DNA of 64,000 nucleotides from assembly GCA_000403495.2 (NCBI GenBank), contig KE159810.1, forward strand, positions 62,001-126,000, read 5' to 3'. The translations under genes and the position numbers were made by a program. Origin of the DNA: Lachnospiraceae bacterium 10-1. Its GTDB lineage: Bacteria > Bacillota > Clostridia > Lachnospirales > Lachnospiraceae. Under the pieces are notes generated by a model. That model was not told where the DNA came from. It saw only the letters and a program-made list of their open reading frames with translations, and searched no databases. This document shows positions 7,466 to 16,397 of the stretch, one piece after another (the stretch's first letter is position 1; the number at the start of each line of letters is the position of its first letter).

Positions 7466-9512
7466 CATCCAGCGGTGCATTAAGCTCTTCGCATCCGGCC
7501 AGCACAAATCTGCCTTCTTCTATGATTGTAATGACTCTTTCATCAGCAGTCACCACACTGACCTCTCCCAGTTCATCATAGGGTATGGTGATATCTGTAT
7601 GACAGTTAAAATATGCATTGCTGTCTTTTTCAAGTCTTTTTATGGAATATTCGTTGTCTCTGGCTATGATTTCCTTTCCATCCGGATTATAAACCTTCAC
7701 ATCCTCCGCGTGGGAATAGCAGGTGTCTCCCACTGCAAAGTGGGGCCCCGTCTTTTCTGCAATCAAAATGGGCAGTTTATCCTCTATTCCATATTTTCTG
7801 GCTGCCACAAAGGCTGTGGTATTGGTGCCAATGGCAAATTCTCCAAGAGGCAGGCTGTTATGATGATACAGCACATTATCCCTGATATATTTCCGGTTTT
7901 GTTCTGCGGTATCAAAATTGCTGCAGCCATAATCTGTAACCATGCCATCCTTTATGGTCAGATAAATATCCTTATACTCCAGCTCATTTAAATAAACTCT
8001 GCTTACATGCAATGTTCCTTCGGTTCCTGCAAGGACAGGAGATGTAAAGACTTCGCCCACGGGAATATTTACATCCGCCACACAGTTTTCAAAGTTTGTC
8101 TGCTTTTGGGGATCTTCTAAAGTGTGCAGCATAACTTTTAAATTGGTTTTATTTCCTTTCATCCCCTTTACCAGCACGTAACGCCCCTGATCTAAGGTAT
8201 CAATGATAATTTGCTGCATTCTCTGATAAAGCTGATAATCCAAAGTGTTAATACGGATCACCTCATCAAAGATCTTTGAAAAATCTTTTCCAATTTCAGG
8301 TACTGGAAAGGCAATGATAGTAAAGCTTCTTTCCTCTCCTTTAATATACCGGTTTTGTATTTCCCCTGACGCCGCCATATACTCAACAGTGAGTTTTTGT
8401 TGGCTTTCTGATAAATGGATGGCCGAAGGCTTATCTTTAAGAGCCACGGATTTTTCGCCAAATACCTCCATAACAGCAGGACCGCCAAAAACAGATGCCC
8501 GTTCTTTATATTTTTCAAAGCCTTCCTTAAGCGCCTCCAGGCGAACCTGAACCAGCCTTTTATCAAGAATTAAAGCCTGGTCATCCTTGTGGTCAAAATC
8601 GTACTGTTTGTTTGGAATTGTGCCATAGTATCCGTTGCGATTCATTCCCTTTCCCTGGAGAATGCTGGAAGCTGCCCGGTAAATCGTAGGCTCCAGCCCA
8701 ATTTTCCTAAAATTGTCCACTGCCTTTTTTATCATAGGCTCAAAGCCCAGGCAGTACCGGATATTAACCGTTTTCTTTTTTGAAATGTCTTTATTTCCCA
8801 CTTCAAAGCCAATTCGATATCCTTCCGTATAAGTGTCCGCCATTTTTTTAAGTGTCTCTTCCGGCAGGGAATTTAAATGCCTCCACGTTTCAATCTGGCT
8901 GTCTGTTATATATTCTCCAAAATAATAAAGATATCTGGGATCAGACAAGTCTCCTTCTATGATGCGGAGCGCAAAGTCTGACTCCGGACACAACATATCT
9001 AAAAGCTTCGTTTCCGCCGCATCCTTCGTGTAATCATTCACATACCAGTAAATAATTTCTTTTAAAGCTTCGCTGGAAGGCAGCACTTTATTTTCTTCCT
9101 GTTCACAGCAAAAAGAACCATAGACTTCCAGAAATAATTCCAGCCTTATTACCATTTCCTCTAATTTTCTTTCATATGCAAATGGAATGATGCTACGCAG
9201 TTCCGCATACAAAAAAGACAGAATTTTCCCGTACTCTTCTCCAAACAAAGACACACTTTTTTCAGGATTGGCATAGCTTTCTTCGTAATTTCCCGGAAGA
9301 ATCTCTTCATATAATTTATAGTTTCTTACCTTTAGTTCTTCAAGCGTCCCTTTACCAAGACCCCCCTCTATAATAAACTGATAATTATCACAGACCATAA
9401 GCAGAAATCCTGCTGCTTTTTTAAAGTAATCCTGATATGTCTGCATAAGCACATTTTCATTTTCTATTTTTTCGATACGCTCTTTCGCAAGTAAAAACCT
9501 TTCATCAATCAT
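7461..9512 (-). CDS. M29-family (thermophilic-type) aminopeptidase with a long N-terminal extension
   Basis: This is a predicted cytoplasmic metallo-aminopeptidase of 683 residues. The C-terminal part carries the M29 metal ligands: Glu in LAGTEGTLHVSR, Glu in LPLGEFAIGTNT, His in TGPHFAVGDTCYSH, and His-x-Asp in FNCHTDITIPYDE. Normal M29 enzymes have roughly 370-410 residues, so about 300 extra residues precede the catalytic core. That extension is mainly helical and charged, and I do not recognise it. The ATG at 9510-9512 is preferred because GGAAGG lies 9 bases before it. The upstream in-frame codons have no such site. Confidence 0.85.
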   Translation of the reverse strand: MIDERFLLAKERIEKIENENVLMQTYQDYFKKAAGFLLMVCDNYQFIIEGGLGKGTLEELKVRNYKLYEEILPGNYEESYANPEKSVSLFGEEYGKILSFLYAELRSIIPFAYERKLEEMVIRLELFLEVYGSFCCEQEENKVLPSSEALKEIIYWYVNDYTKDAAETKLLDMLCPESDFALRIIEGDLSDPRYLYYFGEYITDSQIETWRHLNSLPEETLKKMADTYTEGYRIGFEVGNKDISKKKTVNIRYCLGFEPMIKKAVDNFRKIGLEPTIYRAASSILQGKGMNRNGYYGTIPNKQYDFDHKDDQALILDKRLVQVRLEALKEGFEKYKERASVFGGPAVMEVFGEKSVALKDKPSAIHLSESQQKLTVEYMAASGEIQNRYIKGEERSFTIIAFPVPEIGKDFSKIFDEVIRINTLDYQLYQRMQQIIIDTLDQGRYVLVKGMKGNKTNLKVMLHTLEDPQKQTNFENCVADVNIPVGEVFTSPVLAGTEGTLHVSRVYLNELEYKDIYLTIKDGMVTDYGCSNFDTAEQNRKYIRDNVLYHHNSLPLGEFAIGTNTTAFVAARKYGIEDKLPILIAEKTGPHFAVGDTCYSHAEDVKVYNPDGKEIIARDNEYSIKRLEKDSNAYFNCHTDITIPYDELGEVSVVTADERVITIIEEGRFVLAGCEELNAPLDE

Positions 9513-9619
9513 TATATTCAACCTTCCCGTCATGCCGCCTGCGGCACAAACAATTTGTATGAAGAACCGCTTCCTTTGCGATTCTTCCATGTGAATATGA
9601 AGCTCTAACCAGAACCTTC

Positions 9620-9943
9620 TTAATCCAGGTAAGCGCCTGCATACAAAATAATGCTCAACATCCCAAATGCCACAACATTTGTAACAATCCCAAGCACAGT
9701 AAACATTTTAAATTTCTCACGCTCTATGGTGGACCATGCCCCTAAAATTATTCCTGTGATCATATAAATCACTGCCAAAACCGCCGCCGACGCATATCTT
9801 ACATTTACCTCTCCCTTATTTAAATAGGAAAGATAAATACTGCTTCCCAGTGTAATAATGGAAAGTACCCCGAAAACAGTTGACATGATCCCTCTTTTAG
9901 AATGGTGCTTTGTGGTAAAAATATAACCTTTTTTTCTAAACAT
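9620..9943 (-). CDS. Small membrane protein (DUF6142-like)
   Basis: This 107-residue protein begins with a basic segment (MFRKKGYIFTTKHHSKRG). Three hydrophobic helices follow near 22-42, 52-72 and 82-105. The pattern resembles small Lachnospiraceae membrane proteins of the DUF6142 type; the family name is from memory and unchecked. The ribosome site AAGAGA precedes the ATG. No function can be assigned. Confidence 0.65.
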   Translation of the reverse strand: MFRKKGYIFTTKHHSKRGIMSTVFGVLSIITLGSSIYLSYLNKGEVNVRYASAAVLAVIYMITGIILGAWSTIEREKFKMFTVLGIVTNVVAFGMLSIILYAGAYLD

Positions 9944-9992
9944 TTTGCCAATCTCTTTCTACTAAAATAACAGCTCAGCTCTTGTCATTCAT

Positions 9993-10024
9993 AAAAGGCA
10001 TCCCTGCTTCCAGAAATGCCCTTT
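9993..10024 (-). terminator. Probable terminator after the 50-residue membrane protein
   Basis: The minus strand forms AAGGGCAT...ATGCCTTTT with a 14-base loop, followed by TTTTAT. It lies just past the stop of the 10028-10180 gene. Confidence 0.5.
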
Positions 10025-10027
10025 CCG

Positions 10028-10180
10028 TTAAAATAAAATTTTCGACTTACCGGCCAATAATTTTGCGCCGCCTATAATCATCAGTATTCCGCAGACAATT
10101 CCCGTAACCAGTGTTACAACACCTACTGCGATACTCATTGCACCTGCTCCGTTCATGGTTTTATAAACTTTTTCTTCCAT
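10028..10180 (-). CDS. 50-residue membrane peptide
   Basis: The peptide starts MEEKVYKTMNGAGAMSIAVG and contains one long hydrophobic stretch with Gly and Val (VVTLVTGIVCGILMIIGGA). A basic KSK tail follows. The ATG at 10178-10180 has AAAGGAG seven bases upstream. An earlier in-frame start would run into the 10.2-kb repeat. The function is unknown. Confidence 0.6.
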   Translation of the reverse strand: MEEKVYKTMNGAGAMSIAVGVVTLVTGIVCGILMIIGGAKLLAGKSKILF

Positions 10181-10205
10181 GTGGATGCTCCTTTCATAAT
10201 CAGAA

Positions 10206-10306
10206 TTTATTCCCGCGAGCAATGAGTCAGGCGGCCGTACTTACACGGACAGTTGACGAATGCCGCGAGGTGTAATGCCCCATAGCCTGCTGCGGGGTAT
10301 TTCACT
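10206..10306 (-). repeat. Intergenic hairpin element, full-length short form
   Basis: Read on the minus strand, it starts with the pyrE stop (TGAAATACCCCGC) and ends CTCGCGGGAATAAA. Inside are the two 15-base blocks CGCGGCATTCGTCAA (10253-10267) and TGACTCATTGCTCGC (10215-10229), separated by 23 bases that can fold weakly (CCGT...ACGG). The same two blocks bracket a much larger hairpin set at 61799-61937. The pattern suggests a dispersed repeat family. Confidence 0.7.
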
Positions 10307-10976
10307 TTGCTCCATACTGCTCATAATATACATCAATTGCCTTTTTAAGCGTATCATCAATGTAAATCTGTCCCTTATAGGGCTTATTATAAAGATATTC
10401 CACAACCTCCTGCATATTCACGATAGCGTTGGCATCAAAACCGTATTTTTCCTTTATTTCTGCAAGGGCGCTTCTTTCTCCCTGCCCTTTCTCCATACGG
10501 TTTAAGGATACCATAAGTCCCTTAATCTCCACGTTGGCCTGCGCTTTAATGATCGGATAAGTTTCTTCTATTGATTTGCCGGAAGTGGTAACATCTTCAA
10601 TAATTACTACTCTGTCTCCGTCTTTTAACCTGCTGCCCAATAAAATACCGGTATCTCCGTGATCTTTTACTTCCTTGCGGTTAGAGCAATATCGAATTTC
10701 TTTTCCGTACAGCTCGCTGATTGCCATAGTTGCTGCTACCGATAAGGGAATTCCTTTATAGGCAGGTCCAAAGAGCACATCAAAATCAAGGCCATAGTTA
10801 TCATGGATTGCCTTTGCATAGTATTCGCCCAGTCTGCGAAGCTGTGTGCCGGTTACATATCCCCCCGCATTCATAAAAAAGGGAGATTTTCTTCCGCTCT
10901 TCAATGTAAATTCGCCAAATTTAAGTACCTGGCTGTCCACCATAAACTCAATAAACTCCTGCTTGTACTGTTCCAT
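10302..10976 (-). CDS. pyrE: Orotate phosphoribosyltransferase
   Basis: PyrE converts orotate and PRPP to orotidine 5'-phosphate. The 224-residue protein has the PRPP-binding loop DRVVIIEDVTTSGKSIEET, the orotate/phosphate segment FGPAYKGIPLSVA, and KSGRKSPFFMNAGGY near the N-terminus. The stop codon lies within the 10.2-kb repeat. A purine-rich GAGAGGAA site precedes the ATG. The next pyrimidine gene, pyrF, is about 11 kb away. Confidence 0.96.
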   Translation of the reverse strand: MEQYKQEFIEFMVDSQVLKFGEFTLKSGRKSPFFMNAGGYVTGTQLRRLGEYYAKAIHDNYGLDFDVLFGPAYKGIPLSVAATMAISELYGKEIRYCSNRKEVKDHGDTGILLGSRLKDGDRVVIIEDVTTSGKSIEETYPIIKAQANVEIKGLMVSLNRMEKGQGERSALAEIKEKYGFDANAIVNMQEVVEYLYNKPYKGQIYIDDTLKKAIDVYYEQYGAK

Positions 10977-11088
10977 TCTTCTATTCCTCTCTTTATGCCC
11001 TCTATCAAGACACAGGGTTAATCAAATTTCCTGTATGAATTCTTCCTAAGTTTACCATAAAGCAGAGACTTTTTCAATGAAACTTGGT

Positions 11089-11128
11089 AAAAATAAGGCA
11101 GAAACCGATTCTTCTTCCGGTTACTGCC
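11089..11128 (-). terminator. Rho-independent terminator of the two-component operon
   Basis: The minus strand forms GGCAGTAACCG / CGGTTTCTGCC, with one mismatch and a 10-base loop, followed by TTATTTTTACC. It lies 9 bases after the kinase stop. Confidence 0.8.
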
Positions 11129-11136
11129 CAAAATTT

Positions 11137-13593
11137 TTATTCTGCAATTCTAAAGGAAACCTTCACTACAAACAAATCAGCATCCGTCTCCCATAAAAAT
11201 TCCCCGCCACAGGCTTCCGTGAAGCTCTGGGCAATCGCCAGCCCCAGGCCGCTGCCGCCATCTGTGCGGCTCTCATCTCCTCTGGTAAACCGCTCGGCAA
11301 AATCTTTCTCCTTGTCCAGTTCCATCAAAGAAGCATTTTTCACGCTGGCAGATGCCATAACGCCTTTTGTCTGCAGTGTCACATACACCCTTGAACCAGC
11401 AAGAGAATATTGTATGGCATTCTGAAACAGGTTCTGAAATACCCGGTACATCCGCTGTCCGTCAGCCATAATCATCACTGGTGACTCAGGCAAATCTGTG
11501 CGGAAAGATACCTGACTTCCTTCAATCTGTTCTTCCATATCCGCCATTGTCTGGCACAGAAGCTTTCCAAAATCCAGCTTTTCCATATGCATGGGCAGTT
11601 CCCCGGAAGCTGCCTTGCTCACTGCAAAAACATCCTGCACCATGTTTTTCAGCCTCTGTGACTTTTCATCCAATATCTTTACATAGTCCTTTACATGCTC
11701 AGGCAGCTCTTCTTCCTGCTTTAAAAACTGTACATAGCTGATAATAGAAGTCAGAGGAGTCTTAATGTCATGGGATACATTTGCAATCAGTTCCACTTTC
11801 ATTTTCTGACTTTTCAATTGCTCTTCCACAGCTTCTTCAAGGCCATGACGGATGTCTTCAAGCTCCGCCATAACCTTTTGCAGATCATGACCGGCTGCTT
11901 TTCCCTCAATCCCCTGATAATTACCATTTCGAATTTCGCTGATGTATCCGGAAATTATTTCCATATCCTTAGCTGTCTCCATATTTTTTCTTCCCACAAA
12001 ATATGCCGTCAAAAGAAAAGCAGCCGCACCAAAAACAACCAAAACAAAAATCAATCTATTATTCCCGTACCCTCTTATCCGCCAAAAAATCATTCCCAGC
12101 AAAAGCAAAACATAACACGTCGCTCCAACAAATAGCGTGCTGTTTCTCAATGCCATTTTCCGGGCAGGCGGCCAGCTTAAGCTTTTAACCGAAAATGTAC
12201 TGTAAAGCTTTCCGCACAGGCTGCTGTTCCATATCTTTTTATTATATTTGAAATCATTAAAAACCAGATAAATTCCCCAGAACAGTACAATCCATGCAGC
12301 CGGATGGGCATTTTTCAATATCTCTTTCCCATATATAAAAAGATTTGTAAAGCCATATTCATAATAGTAGATTTCGCCCAGTTCCTGCCACAGGCCATAA
12401 TCCTGCTTGCTGCATTTAATAATAATAAATACAAAAAACAGTAGTCCTACCATCAAAAGCAGCTTGCCTTCCACCCAAATTTTTGCCTGAATGCCTGCAA
12501 TTTTCGCTCTCATTTCCCTTCTGCTTTTTCTGCCCGGAAATGCTGACAGCAGCAAAACCAGCCCAAGAATAAAGTATACTGCTTCCTTCTTCAAAATCTC
12601 TCGATTCTCCTGACAGTAATAATTCATCCAATACAGGGAATTATTATACTGCCCATTACCGCCGGTTCCATAACTTCCATCCAGGTACAGCACCGGCTCT
12701 TTAGCAGCAGCAAGAAAAATCTTAACCTTTTTCATGCCTTCATCCACCGGAAAATTCAGGTAGCCGGGAACATACCAGTTCCTTCTTTCGCCTGCTTCCT
12801 GCCATGAACTTTCCTCCCTGTAATAACCGTCCCCATAAATGTCCAGCTCTTTTCCGTCCTTAATAATCCTTACCTTTTCCCCATCAAAATACAGAAGGAA
12901 ATTGTAGCCCTTTGGCGCAGTCATATTGCCATCTCCAGATAAAAGATCTGTATTAGCGTACAGAACCTGATCTTCATATGAAATCAAATAGAGCAGATTC
13001 TTATCCCCTTTAATCCTTTCGTGATATTCTTGGGCAATTTTATCTTTCTCCTCTTGCGTAGGCTCTTTTAATCCATAACCCCGGCCGGCTCCCATTTCAC
13101 TTTGGATCATTTCCTGAAGATTTCTTATTTCTTCTTCATAAGCCTTCATCCTTTCAAGAGCGTCTTTCGCTTCCTCCCAGGCTCCTTCATTTTGAAGTCT
13201 ATCCCATTCTTCCTCCGTCTCCTCATAAATATCCACCATTTCATCCATACTGTCCTGCCAGGCTTCCCAGTCATAGTCCCATGTATCAGGTGCATCGCCC
13301 CAGCCTCCGTAATAATCGCTGCCCCAATAACCGTCCATGCCATAACCCCATGACTCTTTTAAACTGCCTCCTGCTGCCATAGTCAGAAAGTTCCAGAACC
13401 ATCCTGTGATATAATCCTGAAATCTGTAATTATTCTGGTAGTCTCCTGAAAACAGTTCATTCACCTGCCAAAGGCGCACGCTGCCCGGTTTATACTTCAT
13501 AATCCCCGCCATGCCTCCCAGCAACAGACTTGCGCCTAAAACAAAAAATAAAGTACTAATTGCATTTTTCCTGCTTTTCCATTTTGTATCCAA
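11137..13593 (-). CDS. Membrane sensor histidine kinase
   Basis: This 818-residue kinase is the partner of the response regulator that precedes it. A helix near residues 14-31 precedes a long extracytoplasmic region rich in Trp, Tyr and Gly, with an acidic coiled stretch around 130-190. Several more membrane helices lie between about 335 and 530. The HisKA box reads NVSHDIKTPLTSIISYVQFL with the phospho-accepting His. It is followed by an HATPase domain with a GGSGLGLAIAQSF G-box. The start appears to be TTG at 13593, overlapping the regulator by 38 bases behind AAGGTGG. The domain order resembles VanS-like kinases, but the sensor part is unusually large. The ligand is unknown. Confidence 0.88.
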   Translation of the reverse strand: MDTKWKSRKNAISTLFFVLGASLLLGGMAGIMKYKPGSVRLWQVNELFSGDYQNNYRFQDYITGWFWNFLTMAAGGSLKESWGYGMDGYWGSDYYGGWGDAPDTWDYDWEAWQDSMDEMVDIYEETEEEWDRLQNEGAWEEAKDALERMKAYEEEIRNLQEMIQSEMGAGRGYGLKEPTQEEKDKIAQEYHERIKGDKNLLYLISYEDQVLYANTDLLSGDGNMTAPKGYNFLLYFDGEKVRIIKDGKELDIYGDGYYREESSWQEAGERRNWYVPGYLNFPVDEGMKKVKIFLAAAKEPVLYLDGSYGTGGNGQYNNSLYWMNYYCQENREILKKEAVYFILGLVLLLSAFPGRKSRREMRAKIAGIQAKIWVEGKLLLMVGLLFFVFIIIKCSKQDYGLWQELGEIYYYEYGFTNLFIYGKEILKNAHPAAWIVLFWGIYLVFNDFKYNKKIWNSSLCGKLYSTFSVKSLSWPPARKMALRNSTLFVGATCYVLLLLGMIFWRIRGYGNNRLIFVLVVFGAAAFLLTAYFVGRKNMETAKDMEIISGYISEIRNGNYQGIEGKAAGHDLQKVMAELEDIRHGLEEAVEEQLKSQKMKVELIANVSHDIKTPLTSIISYVQFLKQEEELPEHVKDYVKILDEKSQRLKNMVQDVFAVSKAASGELPMHMEKLDFGKLLCQTMADMEEQIEGSQVSFRTDLPESPVMIMADGQRMYRVFQNLFQNAIQYSLAGSRVYVTLQTKGVMASASVKNASLMELDKEKDFAERFTRGDESRTDGGSGLGLAIAQSFTEACGGEFLWETDADLFVVKVSFRIAE

Positions 13594-14266
13594 TGCCCCA
13601 CACCACCTTTATATATTCTGGCTCTTTTGGATTCAGCTCCAGCTTTTCACGAATACGCCTGATATGAACCATGACAGTTTTTTCTGATGCAAAGGCCTCT
13701 TCCTCCCACACACGCCGGTAAATTTCCTCTGCCGGAAACACTCTGCCCAGATTCCGCATAAACAGCTCCACAATCTTTGTTTCTGTGGCGGTAAGTCTTA
13801 TTGCTTCTCCATCTGCATAAAGCACCCTTTCATCAGTCTTAAAAGATAAGCGGCCATTTACAATTTCGTCCTCTCCCCTTCTGGTATGAATGTCTCCCAG
13901 GCTGGTATATCTGCGCAGATGGCTCTTTACCCGGGCTGCCAGTTCCTGCGGATTATAGGGCTTGGCCACATAATCATCCGCGCCCATAGACAGGCCTAAC
14001 ACCTTATCACTATCCTCGCTTTTTGCACTTAAAACAATAATGGGAATATTTTGTTTTTCCCTGATACGCATCAGTGCAGAAAGCCCGTCCAGCTTCGGCA
14101 TCATCACATCAATAAGCACCAGCTTCACCGGATGGGTGGAAAGAATGTCCAGTGCCTGCAGCCCGTCATAGGCCTTCAGCACCTCATAGCCCTCTCCTTT
14201 CAGCAAAATACTGATGGCCTTTACAATCTCCCTGTCATCATCCACTACCAGTACACATTCACCCAT
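13556..14266 (-). CDS. OmpR-family response regulator
   Basis: This regulator has a receiver domain with acidic DDD in LVVDDDREIVKAISIL, the phosphorylated Asp in LVLIDVMMPKLDGL, and Lys in YVAKPYNPQELAARV. A winged-helix output domain follows (LTATETKIVELFMRN, then VMVHIRRIREKLE). The start is uncertain: the ATG at 14264-14266 has GGAAG 12 bases upstream, while an ATG nine codons earlier has no ribosome site. It is coupled to the histidine kinase. The pair resembles VanR/VanS. Confidence 0.9.
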   Translation of the reverse strand: MGECVLVVDDDREIVKAISILLKGEGYEVLKAYDGLQALDILSTHPVKLVLIDVMMPKLDGLSALMRIREKQNIPIIVLSAKSEDSDKVLGLSMGADDYVAKPYNPQELAARVKSHLRRYTSLGDIHTRRGEDEIVNGRLSFKTDERVLYADGEAIRLTATETKIVELFMRNLGRVFPAEEIYRRVWEEEAFASEKTVMVHIRRIREKLELNPKEPEYIKVVWGIGYKMEKQEKCN

Positions 14267-14387
14267 TCTCTTTTTTGTCTTCCTTTCTGTCATTTTTTAT
14301 AATCTGGCCAGGCAAATCTGCTGCCAGAAGCTTTCTCCTTGAGCTGATAAAAGCTTATCATTAGTTTTTTACAAAGTTCTCAGGACA

Positions 14388-14408
14388 TTTCTTACAATTT
14401 TCTTACAA
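14388..14408 (-). promoter_or_regulatory. Tandem direct repeats, probable response-regulator box
   Basis: The ten bases TTGTAAGAAA occur twice on the minus strand, 11 bases apart, about 120 bases before the regulator start. One-turn tandem repeats of this kind are typical OmpR/VanR sites, so autoregulation is likely. This is inferred from pattern alone. Confidence 0.5.
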
Positions 14409-14503
14409 ATTATAAGAAACAGTTCTCTTATCACCCCACTGCCAAAAAATATAAGGCTAAGACGTACGTATACTTCTTTGTGCTGCTCTGGTCATCATTT
14501 TTC

Positions 14504-15211
14504 CTATGTAAAGAGGATGTCGATAGGAAATTTTATTTGCATTGCCTGTGCTGCGCAGTGACAAATCACAAACTTTTTTGACCAAATGCGGTCAGCTAAT
14601 CCATAACCAACTTTTTTAGCATCTGCTTTAAATTCTTTTGGAACAGAGATTCCCGACGCTGATTTTGTATTTGTTAATGGTGGATGAAATAAGTGAAAGG
14701 AAATCCCATATTCTTCATTTTCTATTTTCAGGCACTTAGCCAATGATTCTATTGCCCCTTTAGAAGCAGCATATGGAGAAATGCTTGCAAAGCCGGTAAC
14801 TCCCACGCCTGAACTTGTAAATATAATACGCCCCTTTTTTGCTTTTCGCATATAGGGAAGAACCGTTTTGGCCAGTCGCAACGCTCCAAAATAATTCACA
14901 TCCATTACCTTTTGGTATACTTCATAACCGGTAACCTCTTCGCTTTCAAAGGTACACAAGCAGGCGTTGTGTATGGCAATATCAATATCTCCAAAACGCT
15001 CAACTGCCTGCCGGACTCCATTTGTAATGCCTGAAAGTTCCCGCGCATCTGCAATGACCGGCAGAACTGTATTTTTATATTTTTCTTCTAATGCTTCAAC
15101 AGCATCTGTCTGAATATCTAATACCGTTACATTATTTCCCAATTCTAACAGTCTTTCTACAAGATAATAACCAATTCCCTGATTTGCGCCTACAATCAAT
15201 ATATTTGCCAT
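14504..15211 (-). CDS. Short-chain dehydrogenase/reductase
   Basis: This is a 235-residue NAD(P)-dependent oxidoreductase of unknown substrate. The cofactor motif is ILIVGANQGIGYYLVERL, the structural motif is AIHNAC, and the catalytic set is Ser in IIFTSSGVGV with Tyr and Lys in SPYAASKGAIESLA. The ATG at 15209-15211 begins one base after the TetR stop, with GGGGG 9 bases upstream. The pair forms one operon, and the adjacent repressor probably controls it. Confidence 0.88.
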   Translation of the reverse strand: MANILIVGANQGIGYYLVERLLELGNNVTVLDIQTDAVEALEEKYKNTVLPVIADARELSGITNGVRQAVERFGDIDIAIHNACLCTFESEEVTGYEVYQKVMDVNYFGALRLAKTVLPYMRKAKKGRIIFTSSGVGVTGFASISPYAASKGAIESLAKCLKIENEEYGISFHLFHPPLTNTKSASGISVPKEFKADAKKVGYGLADRIWSKKFVICHCAAQAMQIKFPIDILFT

Positions 15212-15212
15212 A

Positions 15213-15824
15213 TTACTTATCCCCCAATTCACTAAAAAAATGATTTACATGTTTATATGCATTTTCCCGAAAGACTTGTTTGCATTCCTCTGTCAATGCC
15301 CCGGAAAAAAGCCAGCGCTGCATAAAAAGAAAAATCGGCGCATAAAATTTCACCGCTAAATAACTGCTGTCTTCTGTTTGAATCATTCCTGACATTGATA
15401 ACACAGAAAACACTTTTCCCTGAAAATTCAGAGGTTTATCAAATAACCAGTAATCATATATTTTTCTCATTTCATCGTTGTGCAAATGTTCAATGGAAAG
15501 CAGCCGCAGCATCTTATTACAGTATTCATCCATCAAATAGTTTTCAAAAAAACAGCCACAGGTCTTTCCATATAAATTCTCCCCGGAAGCATCCGGCAAA
15601 GCATTTACCCCCTGTTCTAACTGGCACATTAAATCTGTTGCTGTTGTTTCAAAACGCTGGAGAAGCTCGTTGAAAATGGACTGCTTATTTTTGAAATGAT
15701 AATAGACGGAGCTTTCCTTAATTCCTACACTTTTACAAATATCTCTGATAGAAACCGCAGAAAATCCTTTTTGAGAAAACAAGTCTAATGATACATCTAA
15801 TATTTTTTGTTTTGTTTCATTCAT
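15213..15824 (-). CDS. TetR-family repressor of the SDR operon
   Basis: The N-terminal DNA-binding domain (TKQKILDVSLDLFSQKG, then VSIRDICKSVGIKESSVYYH) is typical of the TetR family. The C-terminal helical domain should bind an inducer. GTG and ATG lie side by side at the start, and I take the ATG at 15822-15824, with GGGGG upstream. The two palindromes in its own promoter are the natural operators. It is the first gene of the TetR-SDR operon. Confidence 0.9.
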   Translation of the reverse strand: MNETKQKILDVSLDLFSQKGFSAVSIRDICKSVGIKESSVYYHFKNKQSIFNELLQRFETTATDLMCQLEQGVNALPDASGENLYGKTCGCFFENYLMDEYCNKMLRLLSIEHLHNDEMRKIYDYWLFDKPLNFQGKVFSVLSMSGMIQTEDSSYLAVKFYAPIFLFMQRWLFSGALTEECKQVFRENAYKHVNHFFSELGDK

Positions 15825-15838
15825 CACTTAACATCCCC

Positions 15839-15886
15839 CTAACAGTTGTTAGGCACTATTATATCTAACAACTGTTAGGGAGTCAA
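15839..15886 (-). promoter_or_regulatory. Promoter with two operator palindromes
   Basis: The minus strand has TTGACT (15881-15886), a 17-base spacer and a perfect TATAAT (15858-15863). One 14-base palindrome CTAACAGTTGTTAG lies in the spacer (15865-15878). A second lies just after the -10 (15839-15852). Their centres are 26 bases apart. Binding of the TetR protein to either would block RNA polymerase. Confidence 0.85.
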
Positions 15887-15920
15887 TCTATTTTTTTTAA
15901 TTTCAAAACACTACCTTGTT

Positions 15921-16397
15921 TCACCAGTTGTCATTTACAATAAATGTTTTTCCGCCATCAAAAGAATGAGCGTATATACTAAAGCATTCCGTCCCTCTGT
16001 CAATTTTATAAAACATTTCTGCTTTTGTATATTTTATAAAGTCAGACGGAAAAACATCACTATCTGGATAATTTACAAGAATATACGTAATTCTACAATT
16101 TTCTTTATCTACTAATGCATACTCATACATATCAGAAAAGCCATCGCATGTCAAATACGCCGGATATGCAAAGTCTTCCGCTTCATATAACACATAATTT
16201 GTAAACTTTTCCGCTTTACCATTTGTAATTGAACAGGAAATACCGCGCAGTCTTTCTATTTCAGCAGCATAATTTTTTTCAGAATATTCCGCCTGTAAAA
16301 TAATGTATCCATCACTGTCAAAAATCCCTGTATGCAAGTCAGATGCATTTTTTACATCCTCTCCTACTCTTTTATATTCATATACCCCTCTAGGCTG
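15921..16397 (-). pseudogene. Start-less gene remnant at the edge of the island
   Basis: An open frame of about 158 codons encodes a plausible soluble C-terminal portion (HTGIFDSDGYIILQAEYSEK ... KTFIVNDNW). It has no ATG or ribosome site. Upstream it is stopped by the TGA that ends the SLATT gene, and it is in the same frame as that gene. It is therefore probably the 3' end of an older gene whose front was lost or replaced when the island arrived. I do not recognise the family. Confidence 0.55.
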
